From CALBZH01 sp964538515 (GTDB lineage: Bacteria; Desulfobacterota; Syntrophobacteria; Syntrophobacterales; Syntrophobacteraceae): 64,000 nucleotides of DNA. Location of the stretch: the NCBI GenBank assembly GCA_964538515.1, contig CAZIEW010000025.1, positions 1 to 64,000 on the forward strand, in the 5' to 3' direction. The position numbers and the translations under genes were made by a program. Positions 27,181-35,787 of this stretch are shown one piece after another; the stretch's first letter is position 1, and every line of letters begins with the position of its first letter. Under the pieces are notes generated by a model. It saw only the letters and a list, made by a program, of their open reading frames with translations, made no database searches and was not told where the DNA came from.

Positions 27181-27367
27181 CGTCTGCTCCTTCTTTCCCT
27201 CGTCGCTTTCCCTGTCGGGGCGGGACCGTGGGAAGAAAGCCGCGTCCCATGCGAAAGGCGTATCTGTCGTCTGATCGGTGTACTGGCTGCCAAGGCACAT
27301 GAAACAGGGCGCGATGCGCCGCCGTCACCGATCGAAGACAAGAGAATTCTCTGGTCTCAACAACGCT

Positions 27368-27395
27368 ATACTAAGAATTTATTTGGTAATTACAA
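27368..27395 (-). promoter_or_regulatory. possible promoter in AT-rich gap before the repeat-protein gene
   Basis: On the minus strand TTGTAA (27395-27390), a 16-base spacer and TAGTAT (27373-27368) lie in the AT-rich patch 27330-27420. It would give a leader of about 180 bases for the secreted repeat protein. The rest of the 27181-27478 gap shows no gene. Confidence 0.3.
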
Positions 27396-27478
27396 GATAT
27401 TGAAAAAGATTTAAGAATGGGGCACAGAACCGTCCGGCAGGCTTCGACGCGCGCGCTGCGCCGTCACAGAAAACGGAG

Positions 27479-30400
27479 TCAGTGGGCAATTTCGTCTCTC
27501 ACCTCCGAATTCCATTTCCAGATCTCGAAAATGGGCGGGTAAACAAGCAGCTCGAGGAGAAAAGAGGTGAGGATTCCTCCGACCATGGGTGCCGCGATGT
27601 GCTTCATCACATCGGAGCCCACCCCCAGGGACCACATGATCGGAGCCAGTCCCAAGAACGTCGTGGCAACGGTCATGAACTTCGGGCGAATTCGCTTGAC
27701 GGCTCCCTCTACGATGGCGTTTCGGAGCTCTTCCCGACTCCTGAGATGACCGTCCTGCCTGGCCTTCTTGTAAGCCAGATCGAGGTAAAGAAGCATAAAG
27801 ACGCCGGTCTCCGCGTCGACTCCCAGCAGCGCGATGAGTCCCACCCACACCCCGATGCTCATGTTGTAACCGAGCAGATAGAGAAGCCAGACGGCCCCGA
27901 TGGCTGAGAACGGTACGGCCAGCAGGACGATGAGGGTTTTGGCGATCGAGCGTGTGTTCAGATAGAGCAGCATCAGGATCAGGAACAGTGTCAGCGGCAC
28001 GACCACCGTCAGGCGCTCTTTCACTCTCCTCATCGCTTCGTACTGGCCGCTCCAGGTAAAGGCATAGCCCGGCGGGAGCTTCACCTTTTCCCTGAGAAGA
28101 CGCCCCGCCTCCTGCATATAGCTTTCGGGGTCGCGCTCCTCGGTGTCCACGTAAACGTACCCGGTTAGAAGCCCATCCTCATTGCGGATCATGGATGGTC
28201 CGCTGACCGCTTTGATGTCGGCGAGCTGGGCAAGCGGGATCTGTCGCTGCCCTCCGGCAGCGGGCACCAGGACCTGACCGAGGGCGGCGATGTCCGACCG
28301 GAAATCACGCATGTATCGGACATTCACCGGATAGCGCTCTCGCCCCTCCACCGTGGTGGTCACGTTCTCGCCTCCGATGGCGTTCTGCACGGCAGTCTGG
28401 GCGTCCTCCACATTCAGGCCGTAAAGGCCGAGCGCTTCCCGGTTCCACTGAAAGTCCAAGAAATACCCGCTGCCCGTCCGCTCCGCAAAAACGCTGCGGG
28501 TTCCCCGAACAGAGGGCAGGACCGACTCGATCTGTATCCCGATTTCTTCGATCTTCTGCAGATCGGCGCCGGAGATCTTGAGCCCGATGGGCGTTCGAAT
28601 CCCGGTCGTCAGCATGTCGATCCGGCCCTTGATGGGCATGGTCCACCCGTTGGCGAGACCGGGAAGCGTGAGGGCCTTGTTCAGCTCACTGACCAGCTCT
28701 TCCCGGGAAATGTGGTCCGGGGTGATGTGACGCAGGACGGCCGTGGCCCAACTTGGGGCCCAGGACGAATACCAGGTGTCCGCCCGTCGCCATTCAGACT
28801 TGGGCTTCAAAATGATGACCGTCTCCAGCATGGAAAGGGGAGCCGGGTCCGTGGCGGTTTCGGCGCGCCCCGCCTTGCCGAGGACACGATCGACTTCCGG
28901 GAACTGCTTGATGATGCGGTCCGTAACCTGCAGCACCTTCTGGGCCTCGGTGATCGAGATACCGGGCATGGTGGAGGGCATGTACAAGAGGGAGCCCTCA
29001 TCCAGCGGGGGCATGAACTCCGAGCCCAGCCTGACAAAGACGGGGACCGTAACCAGAATCATGGCCAACGCCCCGCCGATGACGGACCACCTCCAGCGCA
29101 GCGCCCACCTCGCAACCGGTTCGTAGAGGCGGATCAAGAAGCGGCTGATGGGGTGCTTGTCCTCCGAATGGATGGTCCCAACAAGGAGGGCGTTCACAGC
29201 CTTGCAGAGCCAGCGGGGCTTGAACGAGTAGCGCTCCAGGTGCATGAAGATCAGACGGAGGGTCGGATCCAGCGTGATCGCAAGGATGGCGGCGATGATC
29301 ATGGAGAGGTTCTTGGTGTAAGCCAATGGCTTGAAGAGCCGGCCTTCCTGTGCTTCGAGGGTCAGGACCGGAATGAACGACACCGCGATGACCAGGAGCG
29401 CAAAAAAGCTTGGACCCGCCACCTGCTTCACGGCATCGACCACGATCTCGCGATAGTCCCCCTGGCGGCCCCCGCGCTCCCATTCCTCGAGCCGCTTGTG
29501 GCTCTGCTCCACCACCACGATGGAGGCATCGACCAAAGCGCCGATGGCAATGGCGATCCCCCCTAGAGACATGATGTTCGCGGTGACTCCCAGGAGCTTC
29601 AAGGGGATGAATGACAGAAGAACCGCAACTGGAATGGTGATGATGGGAATGACGGCGCTGGGAAAGTGCCTGAGAAACACGAGAATCACGATGGAGACCG
29701 TGAGGATGACTTCGACCAGAGTGGACTTGAGGTTTCCGATGGCGCGAAGGATGAGATCCGAACGGTCGTAGATCGGGACTATCCTGACGCCTTCAGGCAA
29801 TCCGGGCTCGATTTCCTTGATCTTGGCCTTGACCCGGTCGATGACGTCCAGGGCATTCTGGCCCTGCCGCATCACGATGATGCCCGAAACCACCTCCCCA
29901 GTGCCGTCCAGGTCGGAGACTCCCCTGCGGAGGTCGGGTCCCAGGACGACCTGCCCGATATCCTTGACGCGGATCGGAGTCCCGCTGTCGCTCACGGAGA
30001 GCACCACGTTTTCGAAGTCTGAGACCGACTGGGCGTATCCTCGCCCCCGAATCATGTACTCAGTGCCGCCAAACTCGATGAGGCGGCCTCCCGCCTCACT
30101 GTTCCCACTCCTGACAGCCTCCGCCACCCGTTTGATGGGAATTCCGTATTCCCGAAGGCGGTTCGGGTCCACATTCACCTGGTACTGTTTCCCGAATCCC
30201 CCGATGGGAGCCACCTCGGCCACCCCTGGAACCGACTTCAAATAGTAGCGCAACACCCAGTCCTGATAAGAGCGAAGCTCCGCCAGGCTGTGCTTCCCGG
30301 AATCATCGATCAAGGCGTACTGAAAGACCCACCCCAGCCCCGTGGCATCGGGTCCGATCTCCGTGCTGACACCTTCCGGGAGGCGGGGCAGCACCCCGGA

Positions 30401-30739
30401 AAGGTACTCCAGGGTACGCGATCGAGCCCAATAGATGTCCGTCCCCTCCTCGAAGATGACGTAGACGTAGGAATACCCGAAATCGGAAAAGCCCCGAACC
30501 GACCTGACCCGTGGCGCTCCGAGCATCGCCGTCACAATGGGGTAGGTGACCTGGTCTTCCACGATGTCAGGACTACGGTCCCATCGGGAGTATACAATCA
30601 CCTGCGTATCGCTCAAGTCCGGGATCGCATCGAGGGTGATGTGCTTCATGGACCACCAACCGAGGAGACAGCCGGCCCCGACCAGGATGAGGACAATGAG
30701 CTTGTTGTTGACGCAATAGTCGACGATGCGGTTGATCAT
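27479..30739 (-). CDS. cusA: CusA-type heavy-metal RND efflux pump
   Basis: A 1086-residue inner-membrane RND transporter of the heavy-metal (HME) subfamily. The N-terminus has LSDTQVIVYSRWDRSPDIVE, typical for CzcA/CusA, and TM4 has GALVDASIVVVE. The three methionines that bind Cu(I)/Ag(I) in E. coli CusA appear conserved in context: LLYMPST, APLSMLET and RIDMLTTG. This favours copper or silver over divalent metals. The ATG at 30739 has AGGAAGAG before it. It should work with a CusB adaptor and a CusC outer-membrane channel, but the adjacent cusB is broken and no channel gene is present. A YHS-domain gene lies 53 bases upstream. Confidence 0.93.
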   Translation of the reverse strand: MINRIVDYCVNNKLIVLILVGAGCLLGWWSMKHITLDAIPDLSDTQVIVYSRWDRSPDIVEDQVTYPIVTAMLGAPRVRSVRGFSDFGYSYVYVIFEEGTDIYWARSRTLEYLSGVLPRLPEGVSTEIGPDATGLGWVFQYALIDDSGKHSLAELRSYQDWVLRYYLKSVPGVAEVAPIGGFGKQYQVNVDPNRLREYGIPIKRVAEAVRSGNSEAGGRLIEFGGTEYMIRGRGYAQSVSDFENVVLSVSDSGTPIRVKDIGQVVLGPDLRRGVSDLDGTGEVVSGIIVMRQGQNALDVIDRVKAKIKEIEPGLPEGVRIVPIYDRSDLILRAIGNLKSTLVEVILTVSIVILVFLRHFPSAVIPIITIPVAVLLSFIPLKLLGVTANIMSLGGIAIAIGALVDASIVVVEQSHKRLEEWERGGRQGDYREIVVDAVKQVAGPSFFALLVIAVSFIPVLTLEAQEGRLFKPLAYTKNLSMIIAAILAITLDPTLRLIFMHLERYSFKPRWLCKAVNALLVGTIHSEDKHPISRFLIRLYEPVARWALRWRWSVIGGALAMILVTVPVFVRLGSEFMPPLDEGSLLYMPSTMPGISITEAQKVLQVTDRIIKQFPEVDRVLGKAGRAETATDPAPLSMLETVIILKPKSEWRRADTWYSSWAPSWATAVLRHITPDHISREELVSELNKALTLPGLANGWTMPIKGRIDMLTTGIRTPIGLKISGADLQKIEEIGIQIESVLPSVRGTRSVFAERTGSGYFLDFQWNREALGLYGLNVEDAQTAVQNAIGGENVTTTVEGRERYPVNVRYMRDFRSDIAALGQVLVPAAGGQRQIPLAQLADIKAVSGPSMIRNEDGLLTGYVYVDTEERDPESYMQEAGRLLREKVKLPPGYAFTWSGQYEAMRRVKERLTVVVPLTLFLILMLLYLNTRSIAKTLIVLLAVPFSAIGAVWLLYLLGYNMSIGVWVGLIALLGVDAETGVFMLLYLDLAYKKARQDGHLRSREELRNAIVEGAVKRIRPKFMTVATTFLGLAPIMWSLGVGSDVMKHIAAPMVGGILTSFLLELLVYPPIFEIWKWNSEVRDEIAH

Positions 30740-30791
30740 GATCTCTTCCTGAGATGGCTGCGAGGCTCGATACGTCCCGACAGCATTCGCG

Positions 30792-31022
30792 TCATTTCCC
30801 GGCGTGGCGCGATGGATTCCTGTCAAACGCCTTCATCCGGCACTGCGGAGAGCAAAAATAGTAGACCTTGCCTTGATACTCCCGAAACAGTTGCTCAGCC
30901 CTCGACTTGGTTTCCTGGGTGTCCATCCGACAGACCGGCTCCTTGGCAATACCCGCCGGGGGTCGCCCCCTGGATTGAACGGAGGACGTGCCATGCCCCG
31001 CATGCTCCCCAGGCTGGGTCAT
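30792..31022 (-). CDS. YHS-domain small metal-binding protein
   Basis: A 76-residue protein with a YHS domain at residues 29-70. The cysteines are C31 (VCRMD), C57 and C61 (YYFCSPQC), the usual pattern for binding copper or a similar metal in proteins next to CusA/CopA pumps. The first 28 residues are polar with two histidines. No signal peptide is visible. It lies between the decayed cusB and cusA on the same strand, so a part in copper handling for the pump is likely. GGAG lies about 12 bases before the ATG, a little far. Confidence 0.82.
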   Translation of the reverse strand: MTQPGEHAGHGTSSVQSRGRPPAGIAKEPVCRMDTQETKSRAEQLFREYQGKVYYFCSPQCRMKAFDRNPSRHAGK

Positions 31023-31073
31023 CTGGGAAGGATGCTCCTTCTCAAACCGCGCCTTGCACGTCGGTGATCAAAG

Positions 31074-31480
31074 CTAATAGGTGTTCCCTTCGAGCTCGCT
31101 TGTCAAGCCCGTGGCCGTCTCCTTTTCGGGGTAGACGTCAGCGCCACCGGCCGGGTCGACTTCCGGAATCCCGTACAGCCCCATGGCTGCAAGCTTGATC
31201 CGGCTCTCGGAATCGATCAGAAAGGTGCCCGATGTCACAACCCGCTCCCCAGCCGCAAGCCCTTTGACGATCTCAATCTGGTCGTCGAAGTGCCAGCCCG
31301 TTTCGACCATGCGGGCTCAAAACGGCCCTCGTTGAGGGCGATGAAGACGGTCTTCCTTCGCCCGGAGTCCAGAACGGCGTCCGCAGGAACAGCGACGGCA
31401 GGAGAAAAGAAGAGGAGAAGCTCGACGCCCACGACCACCCAGACACGACTCAGATCGGCGATCCGCAACCATTCAACGCC
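31074..31480 (-). pseudogene. cusB: remnant of a CusB-type membrane fusion protein
   Basis: Two overlapping reading frames carry parts of one adaptor protein. The upstream part has WLRIADLSRVWVV joined directly to VAVPADAVLDSGRRKTVFIA and stops matching after EGRFEP. The downstream frame continues MVETGWHFDDQIEIVKGLAA and then VTSGTFLIDSESR, the usual CusB C-terminus. One base appears lost near 31314, where CCC replaces an expected CCCC. About 80 residues normally found after the RVWVV strand are missing, and the N-terminal half is absent; a stop precedes the fragment near 31490. I judge it non-functional. Confidence 0.8.
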
Positions 31481-31856
31481 CCGCTCGAACGTGCATCCGC
31501 AGCTACATTGGAGCGAAGGAGATCAAGCGCTCGATGCGTCGTTTCCCAGGGCTACAGGCCAAGCAAACAGCATGCCGCAAATGAATCAGATCGCACAGTG
31601 TTTATACTTATTAGTCTCGGATAATTACGGTGAGACCACTAAGGAATCTAGCACCAGAGGGAACGATGATGAGGACGGAGAATATGCCAAAATGGGAGGA
31701 CTTAAGAATATAAACCGTTATGTTCATGTCGCATTTAGCGGCAAGCGTTCCGATTTGGAATGGTCTGTCTCCCCCTGTCGCCGTTTGATTTGTTGTCCTT
31801 GCGGATTGGTGGGGTGGGGAAATCCGGCAACAAAGCGATGACCCCTGAATCCGGCT
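31481..31856. other. intergenic region upstream of the cusB remnant
   Basis: About 375 bases without a convincing gene. The stretch 31590-31760 is clearly richer in A and T than its surroundings. Its left edge abuts the broken cusB, so it may mark the scar of a deletion or insertion. A small inverted repeat CCTGAA-TTCAGG (31844-31861) overlaps the stop of the hybrid kinase gene, without a T tract. Confidence 0.45.
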
Positions 31857-33473
31857 TCAGGATTCAACCTCTCGCGCATTTCCCTGATCCGTCAAAATAA
31901 CGCGGAAGGTACTGCCTTGACCGGGAGTGCTGTCCACTTCGATTTGGCCTCCCAAGTTCTGCAGAAGGCTGTAGCAGATATAGAGACCGAGCCCCGTGCC
32001 GGACACCGATCCTTTCGTCGTAAAAAAAGGGTCGAAAATCCGTCTCTTGACGGCGTCGTCCATTCCCTTTCCGTTGTCCCGCACTTCAACAAAAAGACTC
32101 CTCTCGTCGAGCGCCAGCCTGCCGACCCGCAAAGTGACCTCGGAGTCGGGCTTATCGCAAGCCTGTGCCGCGTTGATCAGCAGGTTGAGAACCACCTGCT
32201 GAACGGCTTCAGGGTCGGTGGTGATCTCCGGAAGTCCCTCCGGCACGATGACATGGAAGGATTTGACCTTCTTCCGGATCTCCGGCTGCGAAATGGATAC
32301 AATCTGCTCGATGAGGCTGCTGATATCCGTCCGTTGCAGCTCGGATCCTTCCCGCTTCCTCAGAAAGTTTTTGAGGCTGGAGACAATTCCTGTGATCCGG
32401 CTGGTCCCGTGCTCCATGTTGTCGAGCAGCTTGAACAGATCCGCCCGGAAACGAGGGTATGGCATGTAGAAGAGCCGCAAGTCGGGGTGCCGGCTGGCGT
32501 ACTCGTCGAATATGGGCATCAAGGCCGACAGGTAATCCCGCAATATGGGAAGATTGAAGGATATGAAGGTGTTCGGGTTGTTGATCTCATGGGTGATTCC
32601 CGAAACCAGCAGACCGAGAGACGCCAGCTTCTCTCGATGCAAAAGCTGCTTTTGGAGCGCCGGGCGCTCCGCGATATCGGTGATCCTCGCCGAAACACGT
32701 CTCTGGTCGGTCACATCGACCCCAACGGCAAGCACCCCGTCCGGTTTGCCTTCGGGGGTCAGCATGGTCCTGTTGGTCCAGACGACCCGGCCGCGATCCC
32801 CATCTCTCCGCAGCACTTCAGTCTCAAGACGCGTGTGACTCTCCGGATGCACCAGGACTTCTCGAAGGAGAGGCGCCAGGTCGCGCCCCTCGGAATCGAC
32901 GGGAGGAATAAGGGTCCCCAGAACATTGCGCCCCAGAAGCTCGTGGGAGGGGTAGCCAAAGAGCACTTCGGCGAATTCGTTAATGAACGCGATCCTGCCA
33001 TCGGAGTCCAAGCGCATGATGACGCTGCTCGCCTTTTCGACAAGCTCCCGATACTTCTCCTCATTTTTCCGGAGAGCCTCCATGGCGCTGTGACGCGTAA
33101 GGGCATGTTGAATGGAGCGCTCAAGCAAGGGGCCATTGAGGTCCTTCTTGACCAGGAAATCGGCCGCTCCGGCCCGCATGGCCTCCTGGTCGACCTCGTG
33201 ATCCGCCTCCGCGGAGAGATAGAGGACAGGGACCTTGCACCGACGAATGGTCATTTCCGAAAGCAGCTGGAGTCCATTGCCCTCCGCCTGTTGAGAGTCG
33301 AGCACACAAATGTCGCACAACTCTTCCGCCAAGGACTCCAGTGCCTTGGCGCAATCCCTCGCCCAATACACGCCGTAGGACCCGCTCGCGGGATTGCCGA
33401 GCAGATCCCGCAGCAGCTCAAAGTCGCTCTCATCGGAACCAACCAGAAGGACTCTCACGGGCAGGTTCGGCAT
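31857..33473 (-). CDS. hybrid sensor histidine kinase, receiver-PAS-HisKA-HATPase
   Basis: A 538-residue cytoplasmic kinase. Residues 6-120 are a receiver domain with the acceptor D59 (ICVLDSQQ), residues 135-260 a PAS domain, then a HisKA helix with H295 in GITHEINNP. The ATPase has NLLINAAQA, DNGKGM and GTGLGLYI. Having the receiver at the N-terminus means it probably takes phosphate from another kinase and acts late in a relay. There is no membrane segment. It begins six bases after the 55-residue small gene and closes a compact minus-strand operon with two binding proteins and an ExeA-like ATPase. A partner regulator is not seen next to it. Confidence 0.92.
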   Translation of the reverse strand: MPNLPVRVLLVGSDESDFELLRDLLGNPASGSYGVYWARDCAKALESLAEELCDICVLDSQQAEGNGLQLLSEMTIRRCKVPVLYLSAEADHEVDQEAMRAGAADFLVKKDLNGPLLERSIQHALTRHSAMEALRKNEEKYRELVEKASSVIMRLDSDGRIAFINEFAEVLFGYPSHELLGRNVLGTLIPPVDSEGRDLAPLLREVLVHPESHTRLETEVLRRDGDRGRVVWTNRTMLTPEGKPDGVLAVGVDVTDQRRVSARITDIAERPALQKQLLHREKLASLGLLVSGITHEINNPNTFISFNLPILRDYLSALMPIFDEYASRHPDLRLFYMPYPRFRADLFKLLDNMEHGTSRITGIVSSLKNFLRKREGSELQRTDISSLIEQIVSISQPEIRKKVKSFHVIVPEGLPEITTDPEAVQQVVLNLLINAAQACDKPDSEVTLRVGRLALDERSLFVEVRDNGKGMDDAVKRRIFDPFFTTKGSVSGTGLGLYICYSLLQNLGGQIEVDSTPGQGSTFRVILTDQGNAREVES

Positions 33474-33479
33474 AGGGGC

Positions 33480-33647
33480 TCAGTGGTAGGCGTAGGCAAG
33501 TGAAACGTTCGAGTCATCGGACTCCTCATCGCTCTCGTGCCACTTGCCTTCCTTACACGTCATATCGCGGAGATAACCGTGAAAACGATATCCATCCGGA
33601 TACACGTGGCTTCCATAAACACAAGCATGCTTCAGCGAGCTTTTCAT
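33480..33647 (-). CDS. 55-residue two-cysteine protein
   Basis: A small gene of 55 codons that simple length cut-offs would miss. It starts with ATG at 33647 behind AAAAGCGAGGTGAAAACG and ends with TGA six bases before the hybrid kinase ATG. The protein has C9 and C31 framing a Tyr/Gly/His-rich middle (CVYGSHVYPDGYRFHGYLRD), then CKEGKW and an acidic tail (DEESDDS). The C-Y-x-G...C-x-x-G-K-W layout vaguely recalls DUF1496 or VWC-like mini-domains, but I cannot assign it. No signal peptide. Its tight spacing with the kinase suggests coupled translation. Confidence 0.65.
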   Translation of the reverse strand: MKSSLKHACVYGSHVYPDGYRFHGYLRDMTCKEGKWHESDEESDDSNVSLAYAYH

Positions 33648-33665
33648 CGTTTTCACCTCGCTTTT

Positions 33666-33694
33666 CTAATAGTCATCAAATAGTTATCACGCAA
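33666..33694 (-). promoter_or_regulatory. possible internal promoter before the small gene and kinase
   Basis: On the minus strand TTGCGT (33694-33689), a 17-base spacer and TATTAG (33671-33666) lie in a short AT-rich gap. The leader to the ATG at 33647 would be only about a dozen bases. If real, it could express the small protein and kinase apart from the upstream binding-protein genes. Confidence 0.35.
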
Positions 33695-33721
33695 ATCACT
33701 GCGTTGACGGCCCGGTCCGTC

Positions 33722-34198
33722 CTATTCCGAAGCACCGTCGAGCTCTTCGACAATCGATGCTTCCACGACAATCCGGCCATTTCGCTCCCGCACAAGCTTC
33801 CCCTCGATGCGGAGCTCACGACCGACGTATGAAGCCATGCCGCGGGCGCCATCCTCGGACTCCCCCTGCTCCGCGCGTGGAGCGCCCTCATCCGGAGCCC
33901 ATGACCGAACTTCGAAGCTCTCCCCCGAGCTCAGCTTCATGGAATAGAGGATCTGATCAACTCCCTGCATTCGGTACAGGGTACCCTGGAGGATCAACCT
34001 GCAGCCGACATACAATTCCGGGTCCTCGCTGATTTGCGCAACGGCCCTCTGCGAGTCTTCATCGGGACATCCCTGCCCAGGAAGCTCGGAAGCACCTGCA
34101 CATGCGGATCGCGGACTCTGCAGGGTGGCCAAGGCCATCGCGGCCAGGAGGAGTGCAACCATGGATCCGGGGAACTTCAACACAATGGGCGGTCTCAT
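33722..34198 (-). CDS. exported hypothetical protein, OB-like
   Basis: A 158-residue protein with an N-terminal signal peptide (MVALLLAAMALATL, cleavage near Ala-Cys-Ala). The mature part has two cysteines close together (about residues 44 and 66, GQGCPDED and YVGCRLILQGTLYRM) and alternating strands with GRELRIEGKLVRERNGRIVVEA near the end, suggesting a small beta-barrel of OB type. I do not recognise the family. It starts 12 bases after the ExeA-like gene, so it belongs to the same operon. The function is unknown; periplasmic ligand binding would suit the context. Confidence 0.7.
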   Translation of the reverse strand: MRPPIVLKFPGSMVALLLAAMALATLQSPRSACAGASELPGQGCPDEDSQRAVAQISEDPELYVGCRLILQGTLYRMQGVDQILYSMKLSSGESFEVRSWAPDEGAPRAEQGESEDGARGMASYVGRELRIEGKLVRERNGRIVVEASIVEELDGASE

Positions 34199-34210
34199 GG
34201 CTGCCGGCTC

Positions 34211-35755
34211 TCAGTTCTGGTTGCTTCGCTTGTCGATGAACCAGTCAACGATTCCAGAAGGGTCGGAAGGGCTTCGCCCCTCTTGCGGCTTGTCCTTACG
34301 GGTCGTTCCCCGTTGAGACGATTGGGATGCCTTGGATACGTTACTCTTGCCGGACTCTGCCGACGCGGGGGAAGCGCCTCGCGGTCGGTCTTGGGGCTGT
34401 CTGATGGTTGACGCTGAAGGCGGGGACTTCGAGACTCTCTGCTCGGGTTGCCCGCGGGCGGCGGACGGGACAACTGAAGGGGCTGTTGTCCGAACACCCG
34501 TCCCTTTCTTGTCCGATCGCGCGGAGGGGGGAGGTGCCCCACCAGGGGGAGCAACGACCAAATTGTCATTGGGGGGCTTCATGCCGTCGGAGCTCGATGG
34601 CAGAGGTCTTGGGGGGTGAGCGATGGGGACCGGCGAGGGATTCCCGCCTGACTGAGGGTCTCTGGGCAGGAATGAGTCAGACTGCTTGTCGAGACTCCGG
34701 GACCCGACGGCTCGTTGGGTGACTTCGGTCGGCACCGGCATCGCGGGCTCTTGTGCGGGAGGAGGAATCGGTACGGGCATGGGGACAGCGTGCAGCTTCT
34801 CGCCTTCCGGTAGAGTCTGCTGGGCTTCAATGACCGATGAGGCCGTGTCGTCCGTCGAGCGGAGGTAGGGGATAAACGCCGCGAGGAGCAGCAATGCAGC
34901 CGGGGCAAGGGTCCACTTGAGCCACGACGGCCTCGGCGAGCCCCCCTCAAGATCGGCCAGAGCCCGGGCAACCACTGTCGGTGGGATAGGCCTCGTCCCC
35001 AAACCACTTCCTGCAGCCAGCGCGCCACGGCAAACGATGTTGATCTGGCTGGGTACCCCTCGACAATGCCTGACGATTGCTTCGATAGACGCCTGAGAAA
35101 ACGGCATCTCGAAGCCACTACCCAGGGCGCAATGGACCCGGTGCTTGATATACTGGATGGATTCGCCGGTGGTCAGCCGCACGAGGGTTGCCCGGTAGGC
35201 GATCCGTTGCTTCAATTGCCTGAGATCAAAGGCTTCGAATCGACGTTCGAGATCCGGGTGCCGACCCGACAGGATGATCTGAGCGAGCTTGTCTCTGCCG
35301 TCCTCCATGTCCGACAGCAATCGCAAGCTCTCCAGCGTGTCGGCGGGCACATCCTGGGCGTCGTCGATGAAAAGGGCGACGTTACGTCCACGCCGGCGCT
35401 CGTCGGCGAAAACCTGCTGCAACTGCCGGACAAGCTCAAACTGCTCTTCGCCCTCGGGATAGTCAAGGTCGAGCTGCGAAAAAATCACCCGTAACAGCTC
35501 ACCATATGAAAGCCGTGGGCTGAGGACCACGACCGACCTCACGCTACAGGAGGCGAGAAGCTGGGTAGCCGACCGAATAACCGTGGTCTTTCCAAGGCCA
35601 TCAGCGCCCGTGATCATCACCAGCCCCGCCCGATTCTCAACGCCCCGACGAATGACATCCAACGCTTTCCTGTGGCTGGAGCCGAGAAAAAGAAACGCCG
35701 GGTCGGGCGCCATCTGAAAAGGCTCTCTGGAAAAACCATAATAGCTCAGGTACAT
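34211..35755 (-). CDS. ExeA-like AAA ATPase with a single membrane segment and Pro/Ser-rich tail
   Basis: A 514-residue protein. The N-terminus MYLSYYGFSREPFQMAPDP is the usual ExeA/GspA opening and fixes the start at 35755, although the ribosome site there is weak; an ATG at 35782 is possible. Walker A is GADGLGKTT (about residue 50), Walker B is VALFIDDAQD (near 125), and an arginine-bearing sensor segment follows. One membrane span lies near residue 290 (LAPAALLLLAAFIPYL). The periplasmic tail of about 200 residues is rich in Pro, Ser and Lys and lacks a recognisable peptidoglycan-binding domain. ExeA helps assemble the type II secretin, but no secretion gene is nearby. Confidence 0.85.
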   Translation of the reverse strand: MYLSYYGFSREPFQMAPDPAFLFLGSSHRKALDVIRRGVENRAGLVMITGADGLGKTTVIRSATQLLASCSVRSVVVLSPRLSYGELLRVIFSQLDLDYPEGEEQFELVRQLQQVFADERRRGRNVALFIDDAQDVPADTLESLRLLSDMEDGRDKLAQIILSGRHPDLERRFEAFDLRQLKQRIAYRATLVRLTTGESIQYIKHRVHCALGSGFEMPFSQASIEAIVRHCRGVPSQINIVCRGALAAGSGLGTRPIPPTVVARALADLEGGSPRPSWLKWTLAPAALLLLAAFIPYLRSTDDTASSVIEAQQTLPEGEKLHAVPMPVPIPPPAQEPAMPVPTEVTQRAVGSRSLDKQSDSFLPRDPQSGGNPSPVPIAHPPRPLPSSSDGMKPPNDNLVVAPPGGAPPPSARSDKKGTGVRTTAPSVVPSAARGQPEQRVSKSPPSASTIRQPQDRPRGASPASAESGKSNVSKASQSSQRGTTRKDKPQEGRSPSDPSGIVDWFIDKRSNQN

Positions 35756-35787
35756 GGCAGCCGCCGCTGTCGAGTGGGCCATGAGCC

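Noticed and set aside
31290..31841. 183-codon plus-strand frame opposite the cusB remnant
   Set aside because: Half of it mirrors the pseudogene and the rest is AT-rich intergenic DNA; no similarity.
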